Below are positions 1 through 9,056 of a stretch of 64,000 nucleotides of DNA, piece after piece. Made by a program: the position numbers and the translations under genes. Origin of the DNA: CAWBJO01 sp963789175. GTDB lineage: Bacteria > Pseudomonadota > Alphaproteobacteria > Rhizobiales > Aestuariivirgaceae. The first letter of the stretch is position 1; every line of letters begins with the position of its first letter. The notes beneath the pieces were generated by a model. That model searched no databases. It saw nothing but the letters and a program-made list of their open reading frames with translations, and was not told the origin of the DNA. Location: contig CAWBJO010000007.1 of NCBI GenBank assembly GCA_963789175.1, positions 124,001 to 188,000 of the forward strand, written 5' to 3'.

Positions 1-454
1 GCGGCGTGATGGCGCGGTCGACGGAGTCGAGATCGGAGGTGTCGACGAGGCTCACCTCGATCCCGAAACGCGGAAGACTGTCGCGGACGAGCTCGGCGGT
101 GCCTACGTAGTTCGCATCGGAGATCACCAGGTGATCGCCCGCCGAAAGCCGTCCGGCCAGGAGGGCATGGCTCGCCGCCATGCCGGAGGCGAAGCCGAGC
201 GCGGCCTCGGCATTTTCGAGCGCGGCAAGCTTCTCCTCCAGCTGGCGCACGGTCGGATTGGATACGCGGGCGTAGACGAAGCCTTCATAGCCGCCGCGGT
301 TGCGGGCCGAGAAGCCGGTCAGACCATCGGGCGCAAACGTCGCCGACATGACCAGGTTCGGGGAGGAGGCGCGGGTCACGGGATCGACGGCTTCGCCGGC
401 GTGGACCGCCAGCGTGCGGATCCCGGGGCCGGAGTTGGCGCGATCGTGCGTCAC
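1..454 (-). CDS. Cys/Met-metabolism PLP-dependent enzyme, N-terminal part (cut by window edge)
   Basis: About 151 N-terminal codons are visible and the gene runs off the left edge. Reading from a GTG start at 454, the protein has the family opening: an LAVHAGE motif, a stretch containing VYARVSNPTVRQLEEKLAALE, then the GFASGMAA phosphate-loop region. This is the cystathionine gamma-synthase / methionine gamma-lyase / O-acetylhomoserine sulfhydrylase fold; the catalytic lysine lies beyond the edge, so the exact reaction cannot be set. The GTG overlaps the dxs stop (GTGA, 4 nt), which argues for translational coupling with dxs and supports this start. Confidence 0.85.
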   Translation of the reverse strand, partial: MTHDRANSGPGIRTLAVHAGEAVDPVTRASSPNLVMSATFAPDGLTGFSARNRGGYEGFVYARVSNPTVRQLEEKLAALENAEAALGFASGMAASHALLAGRLSAGDHLVISDANYVGTAELVRDSLPRFGIEVSLVDTSDLDSVDRAITP

Positions 455-2370
455 GCCGTGATGCGCTGCCAGGCGAGCCTTGCGTCCTTGCCGAGCGCCA
501 TCAGGACTTCCTCCACGATGTGGCGGGCGTGGAGGCCGGCATCGTCGTACTGCTCGCGCGGCGAACCGTGCGAGATGAAGCGGTCGGGCAGACACATGGG
601 GCGAACCTTCACGCGGCCAAGAAGGTCGTCGGCCGCGAGCTGATGCAGGACGTGGGAGCCGAAGCCGCCGATGGCGCCTTCCTCGATGGTGATCAGAACT
701 TCGTGGTCGCGTGCCAGCCGACGCACGAGGTCGATGTCGAGCGGCTTGGCGAAGCGCGCATCCGCCACGGTCGGATCGAGGCCCAGGCCGGCCAGATCCT
801 CGGCGGCGCGCAGACATTCATGCAGGCGGGCGCCGAAAGAGAGCAGGGCCACGCGCGTGCCCTCGCGCACGATGCGGCCCTTGCCGATGGCAAGCGGCAC
901 GCCGGTCTCAGGCAGGTCGACGCCGATGCCTTCGCCGCGCGGATAGCGGAACGCCGAGGGCCGGTCGTCGATCGCCGCCGCCGTTGCGACCATATGCACG
1001 AGCTCCGCCTCGTCCGCCGCCGCCATGACCACCATGTCGGGCAGGCAGGCGAGGAATGCGACGTCGAAGCTTCCGGCGTGGGTTGGCCCATCCTGGCCGA
1101 CCAATCCCGCCCGGTCGATGGCGAACCGCACCGGCAGACGCTGGATCGCCACGTCGTGGACGACCTGGTCGTAGGCGCGCTGGAGGAAGGTCGAATAGAT
1201 CGCGGCGAATGGTTTGTAGCCCTCGGCGGCCAGGCCGGCGGCGAAGGTAACGGCGTGCTGCTCGGCGATGCCTACGTCGAAGGTGCGGTCGGGGAACCGC
1301 TCCTGGAACTTGTCGAGCCCGGTGCCGGACGGCATCGCGGCGGTGATGGCGACGATCTTTTCATCCTTCTCGGCGAGATCCAGCAGCGCCTTCGAGAAGA
1401 CGGAGGTGTAGGTTGGCGCGTTGCCCTTCGCCTTGAGGAACTCCCCGGACTCGGCGTCAAAGGCATTGACGGCGTGGTACTTCTCGCGGTCCTCCTTGGC
1501 GAAGGGGTGTCCCTTGCCCTTCTCCGTCACGACGTGGACGAGGATCGGCCCGAGCTTATCGGCGGTGCGAACGTTCTGGAGAATCGGGACGAGCGTATCG
1601 ATGTTGTGGCCATCGATGGGCCCGACATAGTAGAAGCCGAGCTCCTCGAACAGGGTGCCGCCGAGCATCATGCCGCGTGCGTATTCATCGGCCCGGCGGG
1701 CGGCGGTCTGGAAGCCGCGCGGAAAGCGCTTGGCTAGCTGCTTGGCGATGTCGCGGATCGAGAGGAAAGGCCGCGACGAGACCAGCCACGACAGGTAGTT
1801 GGTCAGTGCGCCGACGGCGGGAGCGATCGACATGCCGTTGTCGTTCAGCACCACGATCATGCGGGATTCCCTGGCGCCGGCGTTGTTCATGGCCTCGTAG
1901 GCCATGCCGGCGCTCATCGCGCCATCGCCGATCACGGTCACCACATGATGTTTCCCGCCGGCAAGATCACGCGCCGTGGCAATTCCGAGACCGGCCGAGA
2001 TGGAAGTGGAACTGTGCGCGGCCCCGAAGGTGTCGTAAGCGCTTTCCTCGCGGCGCGTGAAACCATAGAGACCGTTGCGCTTGCGGATCTCCCGGATGCG
2101 GCCGCGACGCCCGGTCAGGATCTTGTGGGGGTAGGACTGGTGGCTGACGTCCCAGATGAGCCGGTCGGTCGGCGTATCGAAGACGTAGTGAAGAGCGATG
2201 GTGAGCTCGATGACGCCGAGCCCGGCCCCGAAATGGCCACCCGTCTCGGAGGCGGCGTCGATCGTCTCGGCGCGAAGCTCGTCGGCAAGCTGCCTGAGCT
2301 GGGCGAGCTCGAGCCTGCGGAGGTCGGCAGGGGTGTGGATGCGGTCCAGAAGGGGTGTCGGCTTCGGCAT
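451..2370 (-). CDS. dxs: 1-deoxy-D-xylulose-5-phosphate synthase
   Basis: Condenses pyruvate and glyceraldehyde 3-phosphate to 1-deoxyxylulose 5-phosphate, the first step of the MEP isoprenoid pathway and also a thiamine/pyridoxal precursor; cytoplasmic and TPP-dependent. The 639-residue product has the normal family length. Visible landmarks are the N-terminal HFGAGLGVIELTIALHYVF block, the GDGAMSAGMAYEA TPP-binding segment and the GIAEQHAVTFAAGLA segment with the catalytic glutamate. The ATG at 2370 (MPKPTPLLDRIHTP) is preferred because homologues begin there; an upstream TTG at 2409 is in frame but adds non-conserved residues. It is followed with a 4-nt overlap by a PLP enzyme. Confidence 0.96.
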   Translation of the reverse strand: MPKPTPLLDRIHTPADLRRLELAQLRQLADELRAETIDAASETGGHFGAGLGVIELTIALHYVFDTPTDRLIWDVSHQSYPHKILTGRRGRIREIRKRNGLYGFTRREESAYDTFGAAHSSTSISAGLGIATARDLAGGKHHVVTVIGDGAMSAGMAYEAMNNAGARESRMIVVLNDNGMSIAPAVGALTNYLSWLVSSRPFLSIRDIAKQLAKRFPRGFQTAARRADEYARGMMLGGTLFEELGFYYVGPIDGHNIDTLVPILQNVRTADKLGPILVHVVTEKGKGHPFAKEDREKYHAVNAFDAESGEFLKAKGNAPTYTSVFSKALLDLAEKDEKIVAITAAMPSGTGLDKFQERFPDRTFDVGIAEQHAVTFAAGLAAEGYKPFAAIYSTFLQRAYDQVVHDVAIQRLPVRFAIDRAGLVGQDGPTHAGSFDVAFLACLPDMVVMAAADEAELVHMVATAAAIDDRPSAFRYPRGEGIGVDLPETGVPLAIGKGRIVREGTRVALLSFGARLHECLRAAEDLAGLGLDPTVADARFAKPLDIDLVRRLARDHEVLITIEEGAIGGFGSHVLHQLAADDLLGRVKVRPMCLPDRFISHGSPREQYDDAGLHARHIVEEVLMALGKDARLAWQRITA

Positions 2371-2460
2371 CAGGGCGAAAATCGGTTCGGTTCCAGGTAT
2401 CGGCGCCAATCTACCACCACGGGAGGCGGGGGCAAACCGTTCGGAGCGGCCAACCCCGCG

Positions 2461-3279
2461 TTATTGCGTAGCAATCGCTACAGACGCCAGCCGCATGGTA
2501 AATTCGTTGCGCCCGTCCGCCAGGGGGCTCAGCACCGTGAAATGATCATAGCCGCCCATCTCGAGATAGGAAGCATCGACGCCGCCCCCGGCCCAGGCCG
2601 CAACCAGGGTCCGGCTCTGGCGGATGAATTCCTCCGTCTCCTTGCGGCCGACCCATGCCTCGAACCGCCGACCGGCCGGCGTCGGCCAGAGGAGGGGGCT
2701 CCAGACCCGGGCCGTGCCCTCCTCAAGCCTGAGATCCCCGTTGATCGACGTTGCAAGAAGCGGCCGGAGGTCGAACACGCCGCTGATGGCGACCGCCGCC
2801 GGGACGATGTCGCTGCGGATGCCGAAGAGCTCCCACTTGGTGGCGAGCATGGCAGCGGCGAGGTGGCCGCCGGCGGAGTGGCCGAAAACGAACAGCCGTC
2901 GCTTCAGCCGGTTGCGCAGAAAAATGACGACCTGGCGAAGCTCGTCGATGATGTCGCCGACGCGGACGTCGGGGCAGAGCGTGTAGGAGGGGATCGCCAC
3001 GGTGATGCCATGCTCGTTCAGGCCGCGCGCCAGGTGGCTGAAAATTCCCTTGTCGAAGGACCGCCAATAGCCGCCGTGAATGAACAACGCGACCGGCGAA
3101 CGCTCGTCGTTGCGGGACCAAAAGATGTCGAGGCGGTTGCGAGGCCGGGCGCCATAGGCCACGTCGTAATCGGCGACCGCCGTCCGGCGGAAGGCGGCAG
3201 CGTCGTGTTCCCACTGGGCGATGTGTCGCGGGTGTTCGGTCACGCGGGCGCGAATGTTGTATTCGCTCTCGAGGTTCAA
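2461..3279 (-). CDS. alpha/beta hydrolase (kynurenine formamidase / BD-FAE-like esterase)
   Basis: A 272-residue cytoplasmic hydrolase. An oxyanion-hole motif HGGYW lies at about residues 68-72, the nucleophile elbow GHSAG at 133-137 (Ser135), and a likely catalytic His in the C-terminal GGYDHFTVL segment. This HGGxW/GxSxG pattern is shared by arylformamidases and small carboxylesterases; the substrate cannot be told from sequence. The start is placed at TTG 3279 because GGAGAG lies 6 nt upstream and family similarity (ESEYNIRARV) begins immediately after; the frame stays open further upstream but with unconvincing sequence. The gene is divergent from the oppA-like gene across about 270 nt. 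Confidence 0.82.
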   Translation of the reverse strand: MNLESEYNIRARVTEHPRHIAQWEHDAAAFRRTAVADYDVAYGARPRNRLDIFWSRNDERSPVALFIHGGYWRSFDKGIFSHLARGLNEHGITVAIPSYTLCPDVRVGDIIDELRQVVIFLRNRLKRRLFVFGHSAGGHLAAAMLATKWELFGIRSDIVPAAVAISGVFDLRPLLATSINGDLRLEEGTARVWSPLLWPTPAGRRFEAWVGRKETEEFIRQSRTLVAAWAGGGVDASYLEMGGYDHFTVLSPLADGRNEFTMRLASVAIATQ

Positions 3280-3551
3280 AGGGCGCTCTCCGCGACCATG
3301 TGATTGCTGCAGGCCGTCCGTACCCGTCCCAACCGTATTTCGCCCAGGGCCAAACAGGGACGGGCCTTCATACGCCATCCCGGCGGCTTTTACACGCTCC
3401 GTGGCATACGGGCGGGCCGCGACAGGCGGCATTCTACCTAAGACCAAGATTTTCAAGCAGGACTTGAGTTTCGGAGGGTGCTATAGTCCGGGCAGCGCCG
3501 ACGAAAACAAACCATGCGCGGCCCGATCATGAAACTCACAGGGAGATACAC

Positions 3552-5132
3552 ATGAAACAGATCGTGCGTATCCTCATCGCCGGTCTTGCCCTCGCTTTCG
3601 TCAGCACGGGCATCGCCAACGCTGAGGTCGTGTACAACCGCGGCAATTCAGCCGATCCGGAATCTCTCGACCCGCACAAGACGTCGACGACCTATGAGAA
3701 CCACATCCTGCGCGACCTGTTCCAGGGTCTGGTGATGCAGGATGCCAAGGCCGAGCTCATCCCGGGAGCGGCGGAGAGCTGGACCGTCTCGGACGACAAG
3801 ACGGTCTACACTTTCAAGATGCGCCAGGGCGCCGTGTGGTCGAACGGCGATCCGGTGACGGCGAACGACTTCGTCTACTCCTTCCAGCGCCTCCAGGATC
3901 CGGCGACCGCGGCCGAATACGCCGCCATGCTCTATCCGGTCAAGAACGCGGAAGAGATCAACAAGGGCGAGAAGAAGCCGGATGAGCTCGGCGTCAAGGC
4001 CCTCGACGACATGACTCTCGAGATTTCGCTCAAGTCGCCGACCCCGTATTTCCTCGAAATGCTGACCCACATGGCGAACTATCCGGTCCACAAGGGCAGC
4101 ATCGAGAAACTGGGAGCCGATTTCATCAAGCCCGGCAACCTCGTGTCGAACGGCGCCTACACGCTCGCCGAGTTCGTTCCCAACGATCACATCAAGCTCG
4201 TCAAGAACCCGAAGTTCTGGGACGCCGCGACCGTGCAGATCGACGTCGTCAACTACATCCCGACGGAAGACCGCTCGACGGCGCTCAAACGCTACGAGGC
4301 CGGCGAGATCGATTCCAACGACGACATGCCGACCGAGCAGCTGGCCGATATCAAGGCTAAGTTCGGTGACCAGGTGCGCATCAAGCCCTATCTCGGCAAC
4401 TACTACTACGTGTTCAAGACAGACAAGGAGCCGTGGAACAATCCGAAGCTCCGGCGCGCCATCTCCATGGCGATCGACCGCGACTTCATCGCCGAGAAGG
4501 TCTGGGGAAACAGCATGATCCCCGGCTATTCGTTCGTGCCGCCGGGCATCCAGGGCTACGAGGCGAGCGTCGCCGACTACTCGGAGATGTCGCAGATTGA
4601 CCGTGAAGAGGAAGCCCGCAAGCTCCTCGAGGAGCTCGGCATTACGCCCGAGAAACCCCTGAAGATGGAAATTCATTACAACACGTCGGAGAACCACAAG
4701 AACACCGCCGTGGCCATCCAGGACATGCTGAAGCCGCTGGGGGTCGAGGTGAGCATGGTCAACACCGACACCAAGACCCACTACGGCATGCTCGAGCAGC
4801 ATGGCGACTTCGACGTGGCACGCGCCGCGTGGATCGCGGACTACAAGGACCCGGAGACGTTCCTGCGCCTCATGGTCACGGGCGACGGCAACAACTACGC
4901 GCTCTACAGCAATCCGGAATATGACGAGCTGATGAAGCAGGCGTCGGCGGAGGCTGACACGTCGAAGCGTTCCAAGCTGCTGTCGCAGGCGGAAGCGATC
5001 TACATCCGCGATACGCCGAACATTCCGCTCCTCTTCTACTCCTTCCACAATCTCGTCTCGCCGAAGCTGAAGGGGTTCGAGGACAACGTGATGGATGTCC
5101 ATCCCACGCGCTTCATCCAGAAGACGATGTAA
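3552..5132 (+). CDS. oppA: Oligopeptide ABC transporter substrate-binding protein
   Basis: A 526-residue periplasmic solute-binding protein of family 5 (SBP_bac_5), which captures peptides for the following permeases. There is a clear Sec signal peptide: a positively charged start, a hydrophobic core and an ANA cleavage site after residue 24. The mature start YNRGNSADPESLDPHKTS is the OppA/MppA signature opening, and the C-terminal portion (FHNLVSPKLKGFEDNVMD) matches OppA. GGGAG at 3541-3545 is the ribosome-binding site. It heads the operon oppA-oppB-oppC-oppDF; a strong hairpin right after its stop probably sets its expression above that of the membrane genes. Whether it takes oligopeptides or murein peptides is not resolvable. 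Confidence 0.93.
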   Translation: MKQIVRILIAGLALAFVSTGIANAEVVYNRGNSADPESLDPHKTSTTYENHILRDLFQGLVMQDAKAELIPGAAESWTVSDDKTVYTFKMRQGAVWSNGDPVTANDFVYSFQRLQDPATAAEYAAMLYPVKNAEEINKGEKKPDELGVKALDDMTLEISLKSPTPYFLEMLTHMANYPVHKGSIEKLGADFIKPGNLVSNGAYTLAEFVPNDHIKLVKNPKFWDAATVQIDVVNYIPTEDRSTALKRYEAGEIDSNDDMPTEQLADIKAKFGDQVRIKPYLGNYYYVFKTDKEPWNNPKLRRAISMAIDRDFIAEKVWGNSMIPGYSFVPPGIQGYEASVADYSEMSQIDREEEARKLLEELGITPEKPLKMEIHYNTSENHKNTAVAIQDMLKPLGVEVSMVNTDTKTHYGMLEQHGDFDVARAAWIADYKDPETFLRLMVTGDGNNYALYSNPEYDELMKQASAEADTSKRSKLLSQAEAIYIRDTPNIPLLFYSFHNLVSPKLKGFEDNVMDVHPTRFIQKTM

Positions 5133-5145
5133 CGAAATGAAGTGC

Positions 5146-5172
5146 CCGGCCTCTGCCTAGAGCAGAGGCCGG
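5146..5172 (+). terminator. Intercistronic hairpin after oppA (attenuator or mRNA-stabilising)
   Basis: A perfect 11-bp inverted repeat (CCGGCCTCTGC and its complement) with a 5-nt loop is followed by TCGATTTT. It lies between the oppA stop (5132) and the oppB start (5193). The short T-rich tail makes partial termination plausible; the placement is typical of elements that raise the binding protein over the permeases. Confidence 0.7.
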
Positions 5173-5192
5173 TCGATTTTGTGGGGCGACGA

Positions 5193-6116
5193 ATGCTGCG
5201 CTATGCCTTGCGGCGATTCCTGACGGCTCTTCCGACACTCTTTCTGATTGTCACGATCAGCTTTTTTCTGATGCGGGTGGCGCCGGGCGGTCCCTTCAAC
5301 CAGGAACGCGGCCTCCATCCGACCATAAAGGCCAACCTCGAACGGCAGTACAGCCTCGACGAGCCGCTGTGGCGGCAATATCTCTACTATCTCAACGATC
5401 TCCTGCACGGCAATCTGGGGCCGAGCTACACTCTTCCGGATTTCACCGTCGCGGAGCTGTTCAAGGCCGGACTGCCGATCTCGATACAGCTCGGGGCGAC
5501 GGCGCTGATGATGGCGCTCCTCATCGGCGGGCTTCTCGGGACCATCGCGGCACTCAGGCAGAACCGGTCGGTCGACTACCTCGTGATCGCCGTGGCAACG
5601 GCGGGAAGCACCATCCCGACATTCGTCATCGCGCCGCTGCTGCAGCTGACGTTCGGCCTGTGGCTGAGGCTGCTGCCGGTGGGCGGCTGGAACGACGGCA
5701 GCCTGGCAAGCAAGATCATGCCGGCGCTGACTCTCGCGCTGCCGCAGATCGCCATCGTGGCCCGCCTCATGCGCGGCTCGATGATCGAGGCGATGCGATC
5801 CGATCACGTACGGACGGCGCGGTCGCTCGGCCTGCCAGCCATGTCGGTAGTCGTCCGGCACGCCATGCGCGGTGCGCTGCTGCCGATCGTCTCGTACGCG
5901 GGGCCGGCTGCGGCAGCGCTGCTGACCGGCTCGATCATCGTCGAAACGATATTCTCCATTCCGGGCGTCGGACGCTATTTCGTCGAGGCGGCCCTCAACC
6001 GCGACTACACGCTGGTTCTCGGCACCGTGGTGGTGATCGCCGTCTTCATCATCATCTTCAACCTCATCGTCGACCTGCTCTACGCGGTGATCGATCCGCG
6101 GGTCCGCTATGACTGA
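5193..6116 (+). CDS. oppB: Oligopeptide ABC transporter permease, OppB type
   Basis: A 307-residue inner-membrane permease with the DppB/OppB N-terminus MLRYALRRFLTALPTLFLIVTISFFLMRVAPGGPF written here as its conserved parts: MLRYALRRF, a first hydrophobic helix, then RVAPGGPF. The C-terminal EAA loop region (ARSLGLPAMSVVVRHAMR) and the terminal VDLLYAVIDPRVRYD are also present. ATG 5193 is chosen because conservation starts there and GGGGCGA lies just upstream; a GTG at 5142 is in frame but sits in the hairpin region. The last 8 nt overlap oppC, indicating coupled translation. Confidence 0.93.
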   Translation: MLRYALRRFLTALPTLFLIVTISFFLMRVAPGGPFNQERGLHPTIKANLERQYSLDEPLWRQYLYYLNDLLHGNLGPSYTLPDFTVAELFKAGLPISIQLGATALMMALLIGGLLGTIAALRQNRSVDYLVIAVATAGSTIPTFVIAPLLQLTFGLWLRLLPVGGWNDGSLASKIMPALTLALPQIAIVARLMRGSMIEAMRSDHVRTARSLGLPAMSVVVRHAMRGALLPIVSYAGPAAAALLTGSIIVETIFSIPGVGRYFVEAALNRDYTLVLGTVVVIAVFIIIFNLIVDLLYAVIDPRVRYD

Positions 6117-7227
6117 CCTCGCCCTGCCGACAGCGATGAAAGGGCGGTCGCTATGGCTCGACGCATGGCGGCGGCTCAAGGCAAACCGGGCGGCCGTCGT
6201 CAGCGCCGTGTACCTCGTGCTCATGACGCTCGCCTGCGTGGCCGGGCCGTGGTTCTCGCCGCACGGCTTCTCGACGATCTACCAGGAATACGTGCGAATT
6301 CCGCCCAGTTTCCAGGAGTATCCGCCAGCCGAGATGATCGAACCGGCTCTCCAGAACGCCATGCAGCGAGCCAGGGTGGAGATCGAACGATGGCGGGAGG
6401 AGGGCGACCGCCTCCATGTGACAGTCTCGGCGGCGCGTCCCGTGGACGAACGGATCGTGCGCTATCTCGACCGGTCGAGCGTGTTCCGCGACGCCAAGGT
6501 GGAATCGAAATCGGCGGACGGACTGACGCTGACCATGAGCACACAGGTCGAACGGAAGCGATTTCTCTTCGGCACCGACAACATCGGCAGGGACCTCTTC
6601 ACGCGCACGCTCATCGCCGGACGCGTGTCGCTGGCGATCGGACTTCTGGCCGGCCTGGTGGCCGCCTTCATCGGCGTCCTCTACGGCGCGACGTCGGGGT
6701 TCGTCGGGGGGCGGACCGACGAGATCATGATGCGCGTCGTCGATATACTCTATTCGCTGCCTTTCATATTCTTCGTCATCATGCTTGTCGTCTTCTTCGG
6801 ACGAAACTTCGTGTTCATGTTTCTCGCCGTCGGCGCAGTGTTGTGGCTCGACATGGCGCGCATCGTCCGTGGGCAGACGCTGTCGATCAAACGGCGCGAA
6901 TACGTGCAGGCGGCGGAGGCGCTCGGCGTCAGCCAGGCCGGAATCCTGTGGCGCCACGTCGTTCCCAACACGCTGGGGCCGGTAGTCGTCTACATGACGC
7001 TGCTGGTGCCGCAGGTGATCATTCTCGAGAGCTTCCTGTCCTTCCTCGGACTGGGAGTCCAGGAGCCGATGTCGAGCTGGGGCGTGCTCATCGCGCAGGG
7101 TGCGAAGAACATCGGGACCGCGACCTGGCTCCTGATCTTTCCATCCTTCTTCCTGACGACGACGCTGTTCGCGCTCAATTTCATCGGCGACGGGCTGCGC
7201 GACGCGCTCGACCCGCAGGACCGGTGA
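6109..7227 (+). CDS. oppC: Oligopeptide ABC transporter permease, OppC type
   Basis: A 372-residue permease partner of OppB. After the first membrane helix (about residues 27-47) comes a soluble insertion of about 100 residues with mixed charge (residues 55-145), then the conserved FGTDNIGRDLFTR motif and the remaining transmembrane domain. The EAA loop (EALGVSQAGILWRHVVPN) and the family C-terminus NFIGDGLRDALDPQDR are intact. Such an insertion is seen in long OppC proteins. The start ATG overlaps oppB by 8 nt. Confidence 0.93.
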   Translation: MTDLALPTAMKGRSLWLDAWRRLKANRAAVVSAVYLVLMTLACVAGPWFSPHGFSTIYQEYVRIPPSFQEYPPAEMIEPALQNAMQRARVEIERWREEGDRLHVTVSAARPVDERIVRYLDRSSVFRDAKVESKSADGLTLTMSTQVERKRFLFGTDNIGRDLFTRTLIAGRVSLAIGLLAGLVAAFIGVLYGATSGFVGGRTDEIMMRVVDILYSLPFIFFVIMLVVFFGRNFVFMFLAVGAVLWLDMARIVRGQTLSIKRREYVQAAEALGVSQAGILWRHVVPNTLGPVVVYMTLLVPQVIILESFLSFLGLGVQEPMSSWGVLIAQGAKNIGTATWLLIFPSFFLTTTLFALNFIGDGLRDALDPQDR

Positions 7228-7231
7228 AGCC

Positions 7232-8827
7232 ATGGCGAAACCCGCCATCTTCGAAGTGAAGGATCTCAGCGTCCGCTTCCATACCCATGACGGCATCGTC
7301 GAGGCGGTTCGCAACGCCAGTCTCCAGGTGCGGGCGGGAGAAACCGTCGCGATCGTCGGAGAATCCGGATCGGGCAAGAGCCAGATGATGATGGCCACCA
7401 TGGGGCTCCTCGCTTCGAACGGCGAGGCGACGGGCGAAGCGAACTATCGCGGCACCAACCTTCTCGATTTGACGGCGGCCGAACTCAACGAGGTTCGGGG
7501 CAGGAAGATCACGATGATCTTCCAGGAGCCGATGACGTCCCTCGATCCGCTCTACACGATCGGCAGCCAGATCGCGGAGCCCATCATCCATCACCAGAAG
7601 GCGAGCGTCGCCGATGCGCGGGAGAAAACGCTCGAACTTCTGAGGCTCGTCAAGATTCCCGAGCCCGAGCGGCGGCTGGCGTCCTATCCGTACGAGCTGT
7701 CGGGCGGGCAAAGGCAGAGGGTGATGATCGCCATGGCGATCGCCAACAATCCCGACCTGCTGATCGCCGACGAGCCGACGACGGCGCTCGACGTGACGAT
7801 CCAGGCCGAAATCCTAACGCTCCTCGCCGACCTGCAGAAGCGCCTCGGCATGGGGCTCGTCTTCATCACGCACGACCTCGGCATCGTCCGCCGGATCGCC
7901 GACCGCGTCTACGTCATGCAGCAGGGGGAGATCGTCGAGGAAGGCAAGACGGCCGCCATCTTCAAGTCGGCGAAGCACCCCTACACCCGGATGCTGCTCG
8001 CCGCCGAGCCCGAGGGCCGCAAGGAGCCGCCGCCGCGCGGCGCCCCGCTCATCCTCGAAGCGCGGCGCGTCTCGGTGTTCTTCTCCGTGGGCGGAGGATT
8101 GATCTCGGCGCCGCAATTCGCCTTCCGGGCCGTCGACGACGTCAGCCTGACCCTGAAGCGCGGCCAGACCATCGGCATCGTCGGCGAGTCCGGGTCGGGA
8201 AAATCGACGCTGGCACGAGCGCTGCTGCGGCTGCTGCCCGCCGAAGGCATCATCCGCTTTACCGCCAAGGACATTTCCGAGCTCGATGCCAGGACGATGC
8301 GGCCGCTGCGCCGCCACATGCAGATCGTGCTGCAGGATCCGTTCGGGTCGCTCTCGCCGCGCCTGACGGCGGGAGAGATCGTCACCGAGGGGCTCCTCGT
8401 CCACGAACCGGCATTATCCTCGACGGAACGCGACCGGCGCGCCGCCAGGGCGATGGAAGAGGTGAAGCTCGATCCGAACACCCGCAACCGCTATCCGCAC
8501 GAGTTCTCGGGCGGACAGAGACAACGGATCGCGATCGCCAGGGCGGTCATCCTGAAGCCCACGCTCATCGTGCTCGACGAGCCTACCTCGGCGCTCGACC
8601 GCCAGGTCCAAAAGCAGATCGTGGAACTCCTGCGCGACCTGCAGTCGACCCACGGCCTTTCCTACCTGTTCATCAGCCACGATCTCGCCGTCGTCCGCGC
8701 CATGGCCGATTTCGTGATGGTCATGAAGGACGGCAAGGTGGTGGAGCAGGGCGAGACCGACCGGATCTTCGATACACCCGTCGAGCCCTATACCAAGCGA
8801 TTGATGGCAGCCGCGTTCGCGGCGTGA
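7232..8827 (+). CDS. oppDF: Fused dual ATP-binding protein of the peptide ABC transporter (OppD-OppF fusion)
   Basis: A single 531-residue protein with two complete ABC ATPase domains, replacing separate OppD and OppF. Domain 1 has Walker A GESGSGKS at 43-50, signature SGGQRQR near 156 and Walker B LLIADEPTTALD near 173. Domain 2 has Walker A GESGSGKS near 318, signature SGGQRQR near 426 and Walker B LIVLDEPTSALD near 446. It energises import through OppB/OppC at the cytoplasmic face. It starts 5 nt after oppC. Fused versions (YejF/GsiA-like) are common in alphaproteobacteria. Confidence 0.93.
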   Translation: MAKPAIFEVKDLSVRFHTHDGIVEAVRNASLQVRAGETVAIVGESGSGKSQMMMATMGLLASNGEATGEANYRGTNLLDLTAAELNEVRGRKITMIFQEPMTSLDPLYTIGSQIAEPIIHHQKASVADAREKTLELLRLVKIPEPERRLASYPYELSGGQRQRVMIAMAIANNPDLLIADEPTTALDVTIQAEILTLLADLQKRLGMGLVFITHDLGIVRRIADRVYVMQQGEIVEEGKTAAIFKSAKHPYTRMLLAAEPEGRKEPPPRGAPLILEARRVSVFFSVGGGLISAPQFAFRAVDDVSLTLKRGQTIGIVGESGSGKSTLARALLRLLPAEGIIRFTAKDISELDARTMRPLRRHMQIVLQDPFGSLSPRLTAGEIVTEGLLVHEPALSSTERDRRAARAMEEVKLDPNTRNRYPHEFSGGQRQRIAIARAVILKPTLIVLDEPTSALDRQVQKQIVELLRDLQSTHGLSYLFISHDLAVVRAMADFVMVMKDGKVVEQGETDRIFDTPVEPYTKRLMAAAFAA

Positions 8828-8852
8828 GGCCCTTGCGGCACTGCAAGCGAAA

Positions 8853-8981
8853 ATGGCAAACTGGCGAGACACAGCCATGTTCTACCACATCTCGAAATCC
8901 GGCCGTCTTTCCGCCGTGTGGGTCCGAACCCATCACGACGAGATGCTCCTCCATTGCGCGCGGATCGGCTTCAAGCCCTAG
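8853..8981 (+). CDS. Small hypothetical protein, 42 residues
   Basis: An ATG-initiated frame lies in the 230-nt gap between the oppDF stop and the aminotransferase. Its translation is compact and non-repetitive, beginning MANWRDTAMFYHISKSG and ending HCARIGFKP. Third positions are mostly G/C, as in neighbouring genes. Family assignment is not possible and no strong ribosome-binding site is visible, so this may be a real small gene or chance. Confidence 0.35.
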   Translation: MANWRDTAMFYHISKSGRLSAVWVRTHHDEMLLHCARIGFKP

Positions 8982-9056
8982 GCCGGGAGCGGTTTTGAAG
9001 CCACCCGAGCCGTTTCGGCTCTATCGCTCAATTTCGAACGCCAGGAGCAATCCGCC

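Noticed and set aside
3440..3500. Sigma70-type promoter for oppA (TTGAGT and TATAGT)
   Set aside because: The spacer is only 12 nt, too short for a standard promoter; the TATAGT may still be a -10 element.
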